DNA of 5,737 nucleotides from Clostridia bacterium (GCA_017459315.1 JAFUDD010000175.1:1-5737), one strand, 5' to 3'. Shown: positions 1-5,584, numbered from the stretch's first letter. The notes: generated from the letters alone by a model not told the origin. Translations and numbers: made by a program.

Positions 1-525
1 CTTGCGCTCGATCCAATACCGCACGAGATTGGCGACGAACGCCGAAAACGAGGCGACCATGGCGAGAAGCGCCAGCACCCACGAAAGGCTTTCGCCGCTC
101 GCTTCATAGATTTCTACCTGCATGATAAGCCAAATCAAAAAGCAGAACAGAAACAGAAGCGCGGCAACAAGGCGGGTATGCGGCCACGCCTTGATCTGCT
201 GCCAAAGGCTTTGCTCGCCTTGCGTGTCCGAAACGGTCTGCGTGCCGAAATGTTCGGACTGTGTACCGATTCGTTCCACGGGGATCGCGCTTTGCGGCGC
301 GGACGGTTCTTCTGCGGCCGCGCGCCCCACGAGCGTGTCGAGCGTTACGCCGAACGCGTCGGCAAGGCGCACAAGGTTGTCCACGTCGGGCGTGCCGTTG
401 TCGCTTTCCCACTTGGCGACCGCCTGCCGTGTGACGTGCAGCTGCCCCGCCAGCTGCTCCTGCGTGAGTCCGCGCTCCATGCGCAGCTTTTTCAGCCGTT
501 CGCCGAGCGTCTCCATGCTTTCCAT
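1..525 (-). CDS. XRE-family transcriptional regulator with C-terminal membrane helices (3' end cut by window edge)
   Basis: The 175 visible codons start at ATG 523-525 and run off the left edge with no stop. Residues about 6-66 form a Cro/C1-type helix-turn-helix: LGERLKKLRMERGLTQEQLA, then the recognition-helix region TRQAVAKWESDNGTPDVDNL and the LADAFGVTLDTLVG tail typical of XRE repressors. A polar linker (about 70-115, rich in Gln, Ser, Glu) leads to two hydrophobic stretches, about 118-136 and 148-167, ending in basic residues. The protein therefore appears to be a DNA-binding domain tethered to the membrane, an architecture known in Firmicutes. The start is supported by GGAGG (complement of 534-538), 8 bases upstream; an in-frame ATG at 514-516 is less well placed. 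It is transcribed divergently from the DUF2156 gene. Its target and signal are unknown, and self-regulation through palindromes in its promoter region is inference. The HTH family call is secure. Confidence 0.9.
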   Translation of the reverse strand, partial: MESMETLGERLKKLRMERGLTQEQLAGQLHVTRQAVAKWESDNGTPDVDNLVRLADAFGVTLDTLVGRAAAEEPSAPQSAIPVERIGTQSEHFGTQTVSDTQGEQSLWQQIKAWPHTRLVAALLFLFCFLIWLIMQVEIYEASGESLSWVLALLAMVASFSAFVANLVRYWIERK

Positions 526-556
526 ATCGCTTGCCTCCGCTTTTTTGGATGGCTTC

Positions 557-585
557 AGTATAGCGTAAACCGCCCAAAAGGGCAA
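557..585 (-). promoter_or_regulatory. Sigma-A-type promoter of the XRE regulator gene
   Basis: Read on the minus strand, TTGCCC (580-585) and TATACT (557-562) are separated by exactly 17 bases. The -10 box matches the consensus at 5 of 6 positions and the -35 box at 4 of 6. Transcription would start near 550, giving a leader of about 25 bases that carries the GGAGG ribosome site. The -35 box overlaps a GCCC-AAAA-GGGC inverted repeat. Confidence 0.6.
572..583. repeat. Small inverted repeat over the -35 box of the XRE gene
   Basis: GCCC (572-575) and GGGC (580-583) are complementary arms around AAAA. The right arm is part of the predicted -35 hexamer, so a protein bound here would block the promoter. 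With 4-base arms it could be chance; an operator role is inference only. Confidence 0.25.
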
Positions 586-586
586 G

Positions 587-622
587 CAATATCGACGCAA
601 CGGAGCGTTGCGCCGACAATAT
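587..622. repeat. Palindrome flanked by CAATAT direct repeats in a divergent intergenic region
   Basis: A perfect 7-base inverted repeat, CGCAACG (596-602) and CGTTGCG (606-612), surrounds the 3-base centre GAG. After one mismatch the pairing resumes for 3 more bases (592-594 with 614-616). CAATAT occurs directly on each side, at 587-592 and 617-622. No T-run follows on either strand, so this is not an obvious terminator. It lies upstream of both divergent promoters. It could be a regulator operator or a very small mobile or REP-like palindromic insertion with a 6-base target duplication; the sequence alone does not decide between these. Confidence 0.5.
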
Positions 623-667
623 TCCTTTACTGCGGGCAAATATCACGCGCGCAGCACATTCTCCCTC

Positions 668-695
668 TTCCCAAATCGGAATTTTATGGTATACT
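668..695 (+). promoter_or_regulatory. Candidate promoter of the DUF2156-nucleotidyltransferase operon
   Basis: TATACT (690-695) is a good -10 box. TTCCCA (668-673), 16 bases upstream, is a weak -35 (4 of 6). The predicted start of transcription near 702 is only about 2 bases before the ATG at 704, so the message would be nearly leaderless. No better promoter was found in 600-690. Confidence 0.4.
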
Positions 696-703
696 AAGGG
701 CGT

Positions 704-1609
704 ATGAGTGAGGCTTTTCAAAAACTGACCGGGGAGAACGTGCTGCACCTTGCGCCGTTCTTTGCCCAGTATGCCTACGGCATCTGCGACAACACCCTCG
801 GCGCCGTCTATCAATGGCGGGATATCTACGTTTCCTATTTCCGCGTGATCGACCACTGCCTGTGCATCCGCGCAAGCTACGGCGTTTACGGGGACTGCTA
901 TACCGTGCCCATTGGCTGCGGGGACTTTGCCGCGGCGTTCGACGCCGTGGAGCAGGACGCGGCGCAAAACCGCATCCCGCTGCGCTACTGCGTCGTGCCG
1001 GAGGAGGCTCTGCCGCTGCTGAACGAGCGTTACGGCGCGCGCATGCGGGTCGAAAGCATCCGCGACTGGGCGGACTATCTCTACGATGCGGACGCGTTCC
1101 GCACCTATGCGGGCAAGCATCTGCACACACAGAAAAACCACGTCAACCGCTTCTATCGGGACTTTCCGGACGCGGCCTGCGTGTTCGTGGACGATCCGAA
1201 GACCGAGGCGCAGGTGCTGGCGTTTCTGGACGTTTTCGAGAGCAAGCATACCGAGCTTTCGCCGCTGGAGCGAAACGAGCTGAACGGCGCGCGTGACCTG
1301 CTGCTGCACCGCGACATCCTCGGCCAAAGGGCGGCGTGCCTTGTGTCGGGCGAAAAGGTGCTGGCGCTCGCCATCGGGGAGGTCAAGGGCGACACGCTGT
1401 ATGTGCATGTCGAAAAGGCGCTGCCGGACGCGGCGGGCGCGTACCCGGCGATGGCGCAGGCGTTCGTGCGGCTGTTCCCCGCGGTAAACACCGTGAACCG
1501 CGAGGACGACGGCGGCGATCCGGGGCTGCGGTATTCCAAGACGCAATACAAGCCGAAAGAGCTTTTGGAAAAATACATGGTAACGATTGAAAATGTGCAG
1601 GAGGCATAA
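704..1609 (+). CDS. DUF2156 / LPG_synthase_C domain protein
   Basis: This 301-residue soluble protein matches the stand-alone DUF2156 family, related to the C-terminal catalytic domain of the aminoacyl-phosphatidylglycerol synthase MprF and built on a GNAT-like fold. Recognisable blocks are RDWADYLY (120-127), GKHLHTQKNHVNRF (137-150), the strand segment around ALAIGEVKGDTLYVHVEKA (221-239), NREDDGG (265-271), LRYSK (275-279) and YKPKELLEKY (282-291). These are the usual signature regions in the usual order, and the length is normal for the family. No membrane segment is present, unlike MprF, so direct lipid aminoacylation should not be assumed; the acceptor and donor are unknown. The start at 704 has only AAGGG at a 3-base spacing, which is unusually tight. 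The stop at 1607-1609 is followed one base later by the nucleotidyltransferase start, so the two are co-transcribed and probably translationally coupled. The family call is strong and the function is open. Confidence 0.88.
   Translation: MSEAFQKLTGENVLHLAPFFAQYAYGICDNTLGAVYQWRDIYVSYFRVIDHCLCIRASYGVYGDCYTVPIGCGDFAAAFDAVEQDAAQNRIPLRYCVVPEEALPLLNERYGARMRVESIRDWADYLYDADAFRTYAGKHLHTQKNHVNRFYRDFPDAACVFVDDPKTEAQVLAFLDVFESKHTELSPLERNELNGARDLLLHRDILGQRAACLVSGEKVLALAIGEVKGDTLYVHVEKALPDAAGAYPAMAQAFVRLFPAVNTVNREDDGGDPGLRYSKTQYKPKELLEKYMVTIENVQEA
1599..1604 (+). promoter_or_regulatory. Ribosome binding site that fixes the nucleotidyltransferase start
   Basis: AGGAGG lies 6 bases before ATG 1611 and inside the last codons of the DUF2156 gene. 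It favours ATG 1611 over the in-frame TTG at 1587, which would add 8 residues unlike the family N-terminus and has no comparable site. The overlap supports translational coupling. Confidence 0.8.
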
Positions 1610-1610
1610 C

Positions 1611-2525
1611 ATGAAAAAACCGATTCTTCTGATCATGGCGGCGGGCATGGGCAGCCGCTTCGGCGGACTCAAGCAGATCGAGCCGATCGACGAGCAGGGA
1701 CACGTGATCATCGACTATTCGATCTTCGACGCGAAGCGCGCGGGCTTTGAAAAGATCGTCTGCATCATCAAGCCGGAGATCGAGGCCGACTTTGAAGAGC
1801 GCGTCGGCAAGCGCGTTCGTCCGTTTGTCAACCTCGAATACGCCTATCAGACGCCGGACAAGCTCCCCGCGGGCTTCTCGGTGCCCGAAGGCCGCGTCAA
1901 GCCGTGGGGCACCGCGCACGCGATCCTCTGCGCCAAGGACAAGCTGGATGCGCCGTTCGCCGTGCTGAATGCGGACGACTTCTACGGCGCGGACGCGTTC
2001 CGAAAGATCTATGATTTCCTCGCCCAAGACCGCGGCCCCGGCGACTATGCGATGGTCGCGTATCAGCTCGGCAACACGCTGTCCGATTACGGCTCGGTCG
2101 CCCGCGGCGTCTGCGAGGTGGACGAAAACGGCAAGCTGCAATCTTTGACCGAGCGGCTCAAGATCGTAAAGGCCGGCGACGCCGCCGCGTTCACCGAGGA
2201 CGACGGCGCTACATGGCAGCCGCTGGCGTTCGATACGCCGGTGTCGATGAACCTGTTCGGCCTGCAGCCCTCCGTGCTGGACGAGTTCGAAGGCCGTTTC
2301 CCGGCGTGGCTCGCGGAGAATCTGCCGAAGAACCCCATGAAGTGCGAATACCTGCTCCCGCGCATCCTCGACGATCTGATGCACGAAGGCAAGGTCACGA
2401 TCGACATGCTCACGACCACCGCGCGCTGGCACGGCGTCACCAACCGTCCCGATCTGCCGATCCTCCAGGCCGCGATCAAGCAGATGCAGGACGAGGGCAC
2501 CTACCCGGTCGAGCTGTGGAAGTAA
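1611..2525 (+). CDS. Sugar-nucleotidyltransferase-like NTP_transferase protein
   Basis: This 304-residue protein belongs to the NTP_transferase superfamily, whose members join a nucleoside triphosphate and a sugar phosphate (or similar phosphate) to give an activated nucleotide precursor plus pyrophosphate. The N-terminal nucleotide-binding signature is intact: MAAGMGSRFGGLKQ (9-22), with the Gly-rich loop, Arg16 and Lys21. Further landmarks are VKPWGTAHAIL (96-106), NADDFYG (120-126), where the Asp residues are the expected metal-binding site, YGSVARGV (160-167) and SMNLFG (212-217). The C-terminal part (about 240-304) has a WHGVTNRPDLP segment (273-283). No left-handed beta-helix or other fused domain is visible. 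The fold is clear, but the substrate cannot be read from the sequence; glucose-1-phosphate, another hexose phosphate or a choline-type substrate are all possible. It is the second gene of the operon with DUF2156, and the pairing suggests an envelope or surface polymer role by inference. A terminator follows. Confidence 0.87.
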   Translation: MKKPILLIMAAGMGSRFGGLKQIEPIDEQGHVIIDYSIFDAKRAGFEKIVCIIKPEIEADFEERVGKRVRPFVNLEYAYQTPDKLPAGFSVPEGRVKPWGTAHAILCAKDKLDAPFAVLNADDFYGADAFRKIYDFLAQDRGPGDYAMVAYQLGNTLSDYGSVARGVCEVDENGKLQSLTERLKIVKAGDAAAFTEDDGATWQPLAFDTPVSMNLFGLQPSVLDEFEGRFPAWLAENLPKNPMKCEYLLPRILDDLMHEGKVTIDMLTTTARWHGVTNRPDLPILQAAIKQMQDEGTYPVELWK

Positions 2526-2538
2526 GCGGCAGAGCCGC
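2526..2538 (+). other. Short GC hairpin directly after the nucleotidyltransferase stop
   Basis: GCGGC (2526-2530) and GCCGC (2534-2538) pair around AGA immediately after the TAA. There is no T-run, so it is not a terminator by itself. It may add 3'-end structure ahead of the true terminator 38 bases further on. Confidence 0.3.
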
Positions 2539-2575
2539 AGCGATACGGCGCTGACGCGAAGTTGTACGGAAACGG

Positions 2576-2607
2576 AAAGGATTCTCCTTGTCGGGAGAGT
2601 CCTTTTT
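2576..2607 (+). terminator. Intrinsic terminator of the DUF2156-nucleotidyltransferase operon
   Basis: A 12-base stem, AAAGGATTCTCC (2576-2587) with GGAGAGTCCTTT (2594-2605), contains one G-T wobble and closes on a 6-base loop. The descending arm runs into a five-T tract (2603-2607). It lies 50 bases after the stop codon. Confidence 0.85.
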
Positions 2608-2700
2608 CGCTTCGGAAAAGACAAAGGAAACGGGATCGGTATATAGGCAGAAATGCTTCGAAAATGATGTAACATATATGATATATAATAGGGATACGGA

Positions 2701-2729
2701 TTGACGGAAGACCGGTTCGGTGCTATGAT
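2701..2729 (+). promoter_or_regulatory. Strong sigma-A promoter of the lipoprotein gene, with extended -10
   Basis: TTGACG (2701-2706) and TATGAT (2724-2729) are each one base from consensus and 17 bases apart, and a TG dinucleotide at 2721-2722 gives an extended -10. An AT-rich stretch (about 2671-2690) just upstream could act as an UP element. Transcription would start near 2736, leaving a leader of about 29 bases that holds the purine-rich ribosome site AGGAAAGGA (2752-2760). Confidence 0.8.
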
Positions 2730-2764
2730 GCAAAGCGAAATCTTGAGAAAGAGGAAAGGACATT

Positions 2765-3700
2765 ATGCAAAAAACGATTCGTCTTTTGTGCACCGTGCTG
2801 TGCGTGCTGCTGCTGGCCGCCTGCGCTGCCAAGACAAATGAAGCAACCAAGCCCGCCGAGCCCGAAGCCGCAGCAACCGTGACCGAAGCGCCCAAGGCGG
2901 AGGAGCCCACCGAGGCCCCGACCGAAGCCCCCACCGAGGAGCCGACTGCCGAGCCCACCGAGGAGCCGACGCCCGAGCCCACTGAAGAACCGACGCCGGA
3001 GCCCACGCCCGAGCCCACGCCGGAGCCGACGCCGGAACCCACGCCGGAGCCCACCGAGGAGCCGACTGCCGAGCCCGCTGCGGAAGCGACTGAGCCGACC
3101 GAGAGCACCGAAGCGACCGAGCCGACCGAGAGCACCAAAGCAACCGAGAACACCGAAGCAACCGAGACGACCGAAGCGTCGACGCTGTATGTGGACTTTG
3201 ACGATATGTCGTTCTGGATCAACGACACGAAGTTCACGCTGGGCGTTTCGACCCTGCAGGACATGATCGACGCAGGCGTTCCGTTCCGTGCGGACGATCT
3301 GGAAGATGCCGGCAACAATCTGAAGGCGAACTACCAGTCGAGCGGTTTCCGCATCGAGCTGGGTGAGTATTGGACCGCACAGGTGTATGTGCTCAATGAC
3401 TCCGACGCAGGCAAGAAGATGTCGGAATGCTACATCTGCGAGATCTATCTCCCGAACCATACGGATGAGGAGCAGAATATTCTGCGGTTCAAGTTCCCGA
3501 CGAACATGACCATGGAAGAGCTCGTTGCCAACTCCGGTATGCCCGAGGATGAGCCGTACCACTATGACGGCGACAACGGCTACTTTGCGGATACCTATGA
3601 GTATAAGAAGCCCGCGCAGAAATACCTCGGCAGCAGCTCGTATCGCTTCGAGTTCACCAAGGGTGAGCTGAGCTATATCACCATCAGCTATACGCCGTAA
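2765..3700 (+). CDS. Surface lipoprotein with E-P-T repeat stalk and C-terminal domain of unknown function
   Basis: The 311-residue product begins with a lipoprotein signal peptide: Lys3 and Arg6, a hydrophobic core from Leu7 to Leu17, and the lipobox L17-A18-A19-C20. Cys20 should be lipid-modified and the protein anchored outside the membrane. Residues about 21-47 are an Ala/Glu/Lys/Pro linker. Residues 48-138 are low complexity: first PTEE, PTPE and PTAE tetrapeptides (to about 104), then T-E-A/S-T repeats. Such segments are extended, acidic, wall-spanning stalks. Residues about 141-311 form a compact, aromatic-rich globular region. I do not recognise it securely, although the phrases FTLGVSTLQDMIDAGVPF (157-174) and TMEELVANSGMPED look like two repeated strand-helix units of a kind seen in clostridial lipoproteins of unknown role. 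The start is supported by a purine-rich ribosome site and a strong promoter. The gene is monocistronic, with its own promoter and terminator. Localisation is secure; function is unknown. Confidence 0.9.
   Translation: MQKTIRLLCTVLCVLLLAACAAKTNEATKPAEPEAAATVTEAPKAEEPTEAPTEAPTEEPTAEPTEEPTPEPTEEPTPEPTPEPTPEPTPEPTPEPTEEPTAEPAAEATEPTESTEATEPTESTKATENTEATETTEASTLYVDFDDMSFWINDTKFTLGVSTLQDMIDAGVPFRADDLEDAGNNLKANYQSSGFRIELGEYWTAQVYVLNDSDAGKKMSECYICEIYLPNHTDEEQNILRFKFPTNMTMEELVANSGMPEDEPYHYDGDNGYFADTYEYKKPAQKYLGSSSYRFEFTKGELSYITISYTP
2906..3178 (+). repeat. Coding low-complexity repeat (E-P-T stalk)
   Basis: About 270 bases encode residues 48-138 of the lipoprotein in imperfect 12-base units (Pro-Thr-Pro-Glu or Pro-Thr-Glu-Glu), giving way to Thr-Glu-Ala/Ser-Thr units. 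Synonymous codons vary between units, for example CCC/CCG/CCA and ACC/ACG/ACT, so the tract is not a recent perfect amplification. Its periodicity also produces long false open frames on the opposite strand. Unit number may vary between strains. Confidence 0.85.
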
Positions 3701-3720
3701 TCCGGCAATCATGCAAACGC

Positions 3721-3751
3721 AAAGCGGACGGGATTTCCCGCCCGCTTTTTT
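3721..3751 (+). terminator. Intrinsic terminator of the lipoprotein gene
   Basis: The stem AAAGCGG (3721-3727) plus CGGG (3729-3732) pairs with CCCG (3737-3740) plus CCGCTTT (3742-3748), with a single A-C mismatch and a 4-base loop ATTT. A six-T tract (3746-3751) follows the GC-rich stem. It lies 20 bases after the stop. Confidence 0.88.
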
Positions 3752-3848
3752 GTGCCTGCGTGCACACCGTTTTTATGTTTCCTTTGCGGCGCAGCCAACC
3801 CTGCAGACGGCATCTGCCGACCGCACCGTCCGGTGTTTCTTCCTATTA

Positions 3849-3871
3849 TATCTATATATGGCATATAGATA
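3849..3871. repeat. AT-rich palindrome in gene-free spacer
   Basis: TATCTATAT (3849-3857) and ATATAGATA (3863-3871) are perfect 9-base arms around ATGGC. It lies in the stretch 3752-3899, where I see no credible gene on either strand; the open frames there lack ribosome sites and family resemblance. No T-run follows, and no promoter pair with a recognisable -35 was found. A protein-binding site or a remnant of a mobile element are both possible. Confidence 0.5.
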
Positions 3872-3899
3872 AGAACGGGATGGAAAGACGGGAAAAGAA

Positions 3900-4044
3900 G
3901 GGCTGTTAAGAAAGCGCCGTCATTCTGAGGCTTTGCCGAAGAATCTCTGAACGCTGAGTCGAAAAAGATTTCCAAGCCTTTCCGTTCCGAGATCCTTCGT
4001 CGCTTTGCTCCTCAGGATGACACTTGCAACTTTCTTAACAGCCC
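3900..4044. repeat. Palindromic MITE-like repeat element with 15-base terminal inverted repeats
   Basis: The 145-base unit is bounded by GGGCTGTTAAGAAAG (3900-3914) and its perfect complement (4030-4044). Inside are two further arm pairs, each with one wobble-type mismatch: GTCATTCTGAGG (3919-3930) with CCTCAGGATGAC (4010-4021), and CGAAGAATCTC (3937-3947) with GAGATCCTTCG (3989-3999). The whole unit can therefore fold into one long hairpin with a central part at about 3948-3988. The inner motifs resemble palindromic repeats that I recall being scattered in gut Clostridia and Bacteroidetes genomes, but I have not searched for copies here. No transposase is present and no clear target duplication is visible. 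On the minus strand the hairpin is followed by TTCTTTT (complement of 3893-3899), and the symporter stop is only 16 bases before it, so it may double as that gene's terminator or 3' stabiliser. Confidence 0.75.
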
Positions 4045-4060
4045 CCGAAAGATCAAGCCG

Positions 4061-5476
4061 TTATTTCGCCCGCTCCTTCTTCTTGAAGATCACGCTGCGG
4101 TAGAGCAGCACAAGCATCAGCGCGAGCAGGCCGACGAGGGCGGCGAGGGTGAGGAAGGTCATTTGCATCGACTGGGCGACGACGCCGAGCAGCAGCAGCA
4201 TCGGTGCGCCGAGCAGGATCGACCAGAGGTTTTGGTAGATCACGTTGCCCGCGGCGGGGGTCTTGAACAGCGGGTCGATCTCGCGGAGCAGGATCAGACC
4301 GGTGCTGACCGTGCCGGTGAGCATGCCGTACATGACGAGAAATTCCTCGTGCATGTAATCCGGGAAGAAACGGCGGCACACAAAGCGGACGTAAAAATAG
4401 CTGACGACTGCGCCGGCGATGCAGACGAGCAGCAGCGGCACCCAGAATTCACGGTAGCGGAACGCGGACAGGTCGATGGACGCAATCGACGCGACGACCA
4501 TGATATCGAACATCAGCCCGGAAATGCGGGTCAGCAAAAAGTCGTTGGTATACGAACGGTGGACAAACCCGGCCTTCTTGCCGAACTTGAAAAACGACTT
4601 GATCACCGTCGCGGTGAGCATGCCGAACAGGAAGTTGAAACCCCAGATCAGCGGCTTGACCGTGTTGACCAGCAGCTTTACGCCGCTGAGATCGCACAGC
4701 GCGGACAGCCCCGCCATCAGCAGATACGCAAGGCCATACGCGACGAACACCAAGGCGAACTGGACGGTCAGCTTATCGAGCGATTCCGAAAGCGGGATCT
4801 CGCCGCGCGTCGTAATGACCGCCGCGGTCAAATCCTCCTTTTCCTCGGCGTCGATCTCGCGCTTCGTGCCCTTCTTGGCCGCGATGTTCAGGTAGATCAC
4901 GCCGCCGATGCTGGCGGAAAGGAACCCGCACGCCGCGACCGACAGGCCGAAGCTCGACCCGTGCTCGAACCCGTACTGGTTCATAAACGTCGTGCCCCAG
5001 TTGAACGCCTGCCCCGGGCCCTGGCCGTAGCCCATCGGCAGCAGGATGCCGGACGCCGCCCAGCTCCCGATCACGTAAAACAGCCCGATCGTGATGAGCA
5101 GGCCCACAATGCCCTGCACCAGATACGTCGAAACCGTCAGCAGCGAGGAATTGAAGATATCCCGCCGCGCGGCCTTGCCGTGCGCCTTGTCCGCGCTCTG
5201 AAACGTCATCGCCACGACGCCGAGCCCAAGCCCGTGATACGTCAGCGCCTCGATGGACAGCGACGGAATCAGCGGCGCGCCCGCGGCCGCCTTCCAGATC
5301 GCCATGCATGCGAGCATCAAAAAACCGCCGATCACCGAGCTCGGAATCAGCGATTTTTTCAGAACCGGAATCGAGCGCCGCAGTCCGTTCGCCAGCAGCA
5401 TCGCGCCGAACAGCAGCGAAAGCGTCAGTAAAAAGTCCCAAACAGAGTAGTCCCAAAACTGAATAGCGGTTGTCAT
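4061..5476 (-). CDS. GltS-family sodium/glutamate-type symporter
   Basis: This 471-residue polytopic membrane protein resembles the ESS/GltS family, which imports glutamate or similar carboxylates with sodium. Hydrophobic segments fall near residues 13-31, 44-64, 112-136, 176-199, 237-261, 274-293, 314-336, 344-365, 379-397, 413-434 and 436-459, with less clear ones between. Two Gly-rich re-entrant-type motifs occupy equivalent places in the two halves: GYGQGPGQAFNWG (149-161) and YGMLTGTVSTGLILLREID (383-401). A charged cytoplasmic loop (about 200-236, KKGTKREIDAEEKEDL and on) joins the halves. At 471 residues it is longer than the roughly 400-residue Escherichia coli GltS, with extra length mainly in this loop and the ends. 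The start has a weak AAAAAGAA purine site 5 bases upstream and AGAGG (complement of 5493-5497) 16 bases upstream. A promoter precedes it and a palindromic element follows the stop. The true substrate could be glutamate or another organic anion. Confidence 0.87.
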   Translation of the reverse strand: MTTAIQFWDYSVWDFLLTLSLLFGAMLLANGLRRSIPVLKKSLIPSSVIGGFLMLACMAIWKAAAGAPLIPSLSIEALTYHGLGLGVVAMTFQSADKAHGKAARRDIFNSSLLTVSTYLVQGIVGLLITIGLFYVIGSWAASGILLPMGYGQGPGQAFNWGTTFMNQYGFEHGSSFGLSVAACGFLSASIGGVIYLNIAAKKGTKREIDAEEKEDLTAAVITTRGEIPLSESLDKLTVQFALVFVAYGLAYLLMAGLSALCDLSGVKLLVNTVKPLIWGFNFLFGMLTATVIKSFFKFGKKAGFVHRSYTNDFLLTRISGLMFDIMVVASIASIDLSAFRYREFWVPLLLVCIAGAVVSYFYVRFVCRRFFPDYMHEEFLVMYGMLTGTVSTGLILLREIDPLFKTPAAGNVIYQNLWSILLGAPMLLLLGVVAQSMQMTFLTLAALVGLLALMLVLLYRSVIFKKKERAK

Positions 5477-5517
5477 AAAAATTCTTTTTATTCCTCTATT
5501 GTTCTATTATATATAAT

Positions 5518-5546
5518 ACTATACCGTATTTTCGCAGGTACGTCAA
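5518..5546 (-). promoter_or_regulatory. Sigma-A promoter of the symporter gene
   Basis: On the minus strand TTGACG (5541-5546) and TATAGT (5518-5523) are 17 bases apart, each one base from consensus. Transcription would start near 5511, giving a leader of about 35 bases before the ATG at 5476. The same two hexamers and spacing occur in the divergent promoter at 5607-5635. Confidence 0.75.
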
Positions 5547-5567
5547 CAGCAAACCGAAAAAACCGGG

Positions 5568-5584
5568 GAAAATCGCAAATTTTC
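5568..5584. repeat. Inverted repeat between divergent promoters, candidate operator
   Basis: GAAAAT (5568-5573) and ATTTTC (5579-5584) are complementary arms around CGCAA. The site sits between the two back-to-back promoters, upstream of both -35 boxes, where an activator or shared regulator could bind. The short AT-rich arms make chance possible. Confidence 0.3.

Noticed and set aside
688..696. GGTATACTA, complementary to TAGTATACC at 5632-5640, as a shared operator
   Set aside because: Both copies are -10 regions of predicted promoters, which explains the similarity; nine AT-rich bases are too few for a claim.
178..711. Plus-strand open frame of 177 codons
   Set aside because: It is antisense to the XRE regulator, crosses its promoter region and lacks a domain or ribosome site.
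1587..1610. TTG start 8 codons upstream for the nucleotidyltransferase
   Set aside because: The ATG at 1611 has an ideal AGGAGG at 6 bases and gives the usual family N-terminus; the extension would overlap the DUF2156 gene with no matching site.
104..1711. Minus-strand open frame of 535 codons
   Set aside because: It runs antisense to the DUF2156 gene and overlaps the XRE gene in another frame. Its composition is Arg/Val/His-rich shadow sequence with no family resemblance; high GC at third positions explains the absence of stops.
1383..2675. Minus-strand open frame of 430 codons
   Set aside because: It is antisense to the nucleotidyltransferase and crosses the intrinsic terminator; no recognisable product.
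2684..2689. TATAAT as an alternative promoter for the lipoprotein
   Set aside because: No acceptable -35 box lies 16-18 bases upstream. The promoter at 2701-2729 is much better, so this is more likely part of an AT-rich upstream element.
2476..3712. Long minus-strand open frames rich in Gly-Ser-Val or Gly-Arg-Leu repeats
   Set aside because: They are complements of the E-P-T repeat of the lipoprotein. The periodic GC-rich sequence keeps several frames open, but only the plus strand has a signal peptide, ribosome site, promoter and terminator.
3793..3818. Small GC hairpin CGGCA-TC-TGCCG in the spacer
   Set aside because: The loop would be only 2 bases, there is no T-run, and no gene needs a terminator there beyond the one already found.
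3709..3975. Minus-strand open frame of 88 codons in the spacer
   Set aside because: It crosses a terminator and half of the palindromic element, has no ribosome site and no resemblance to a family.
4163..5431. Plus-strand open frame of 422 codons
   Set aside because: It is fully antisense to the GltS-type symporter. Its very charged, His/Arg/Gln-rich product is typical of the complement of a GC-rich membrane protein gene.
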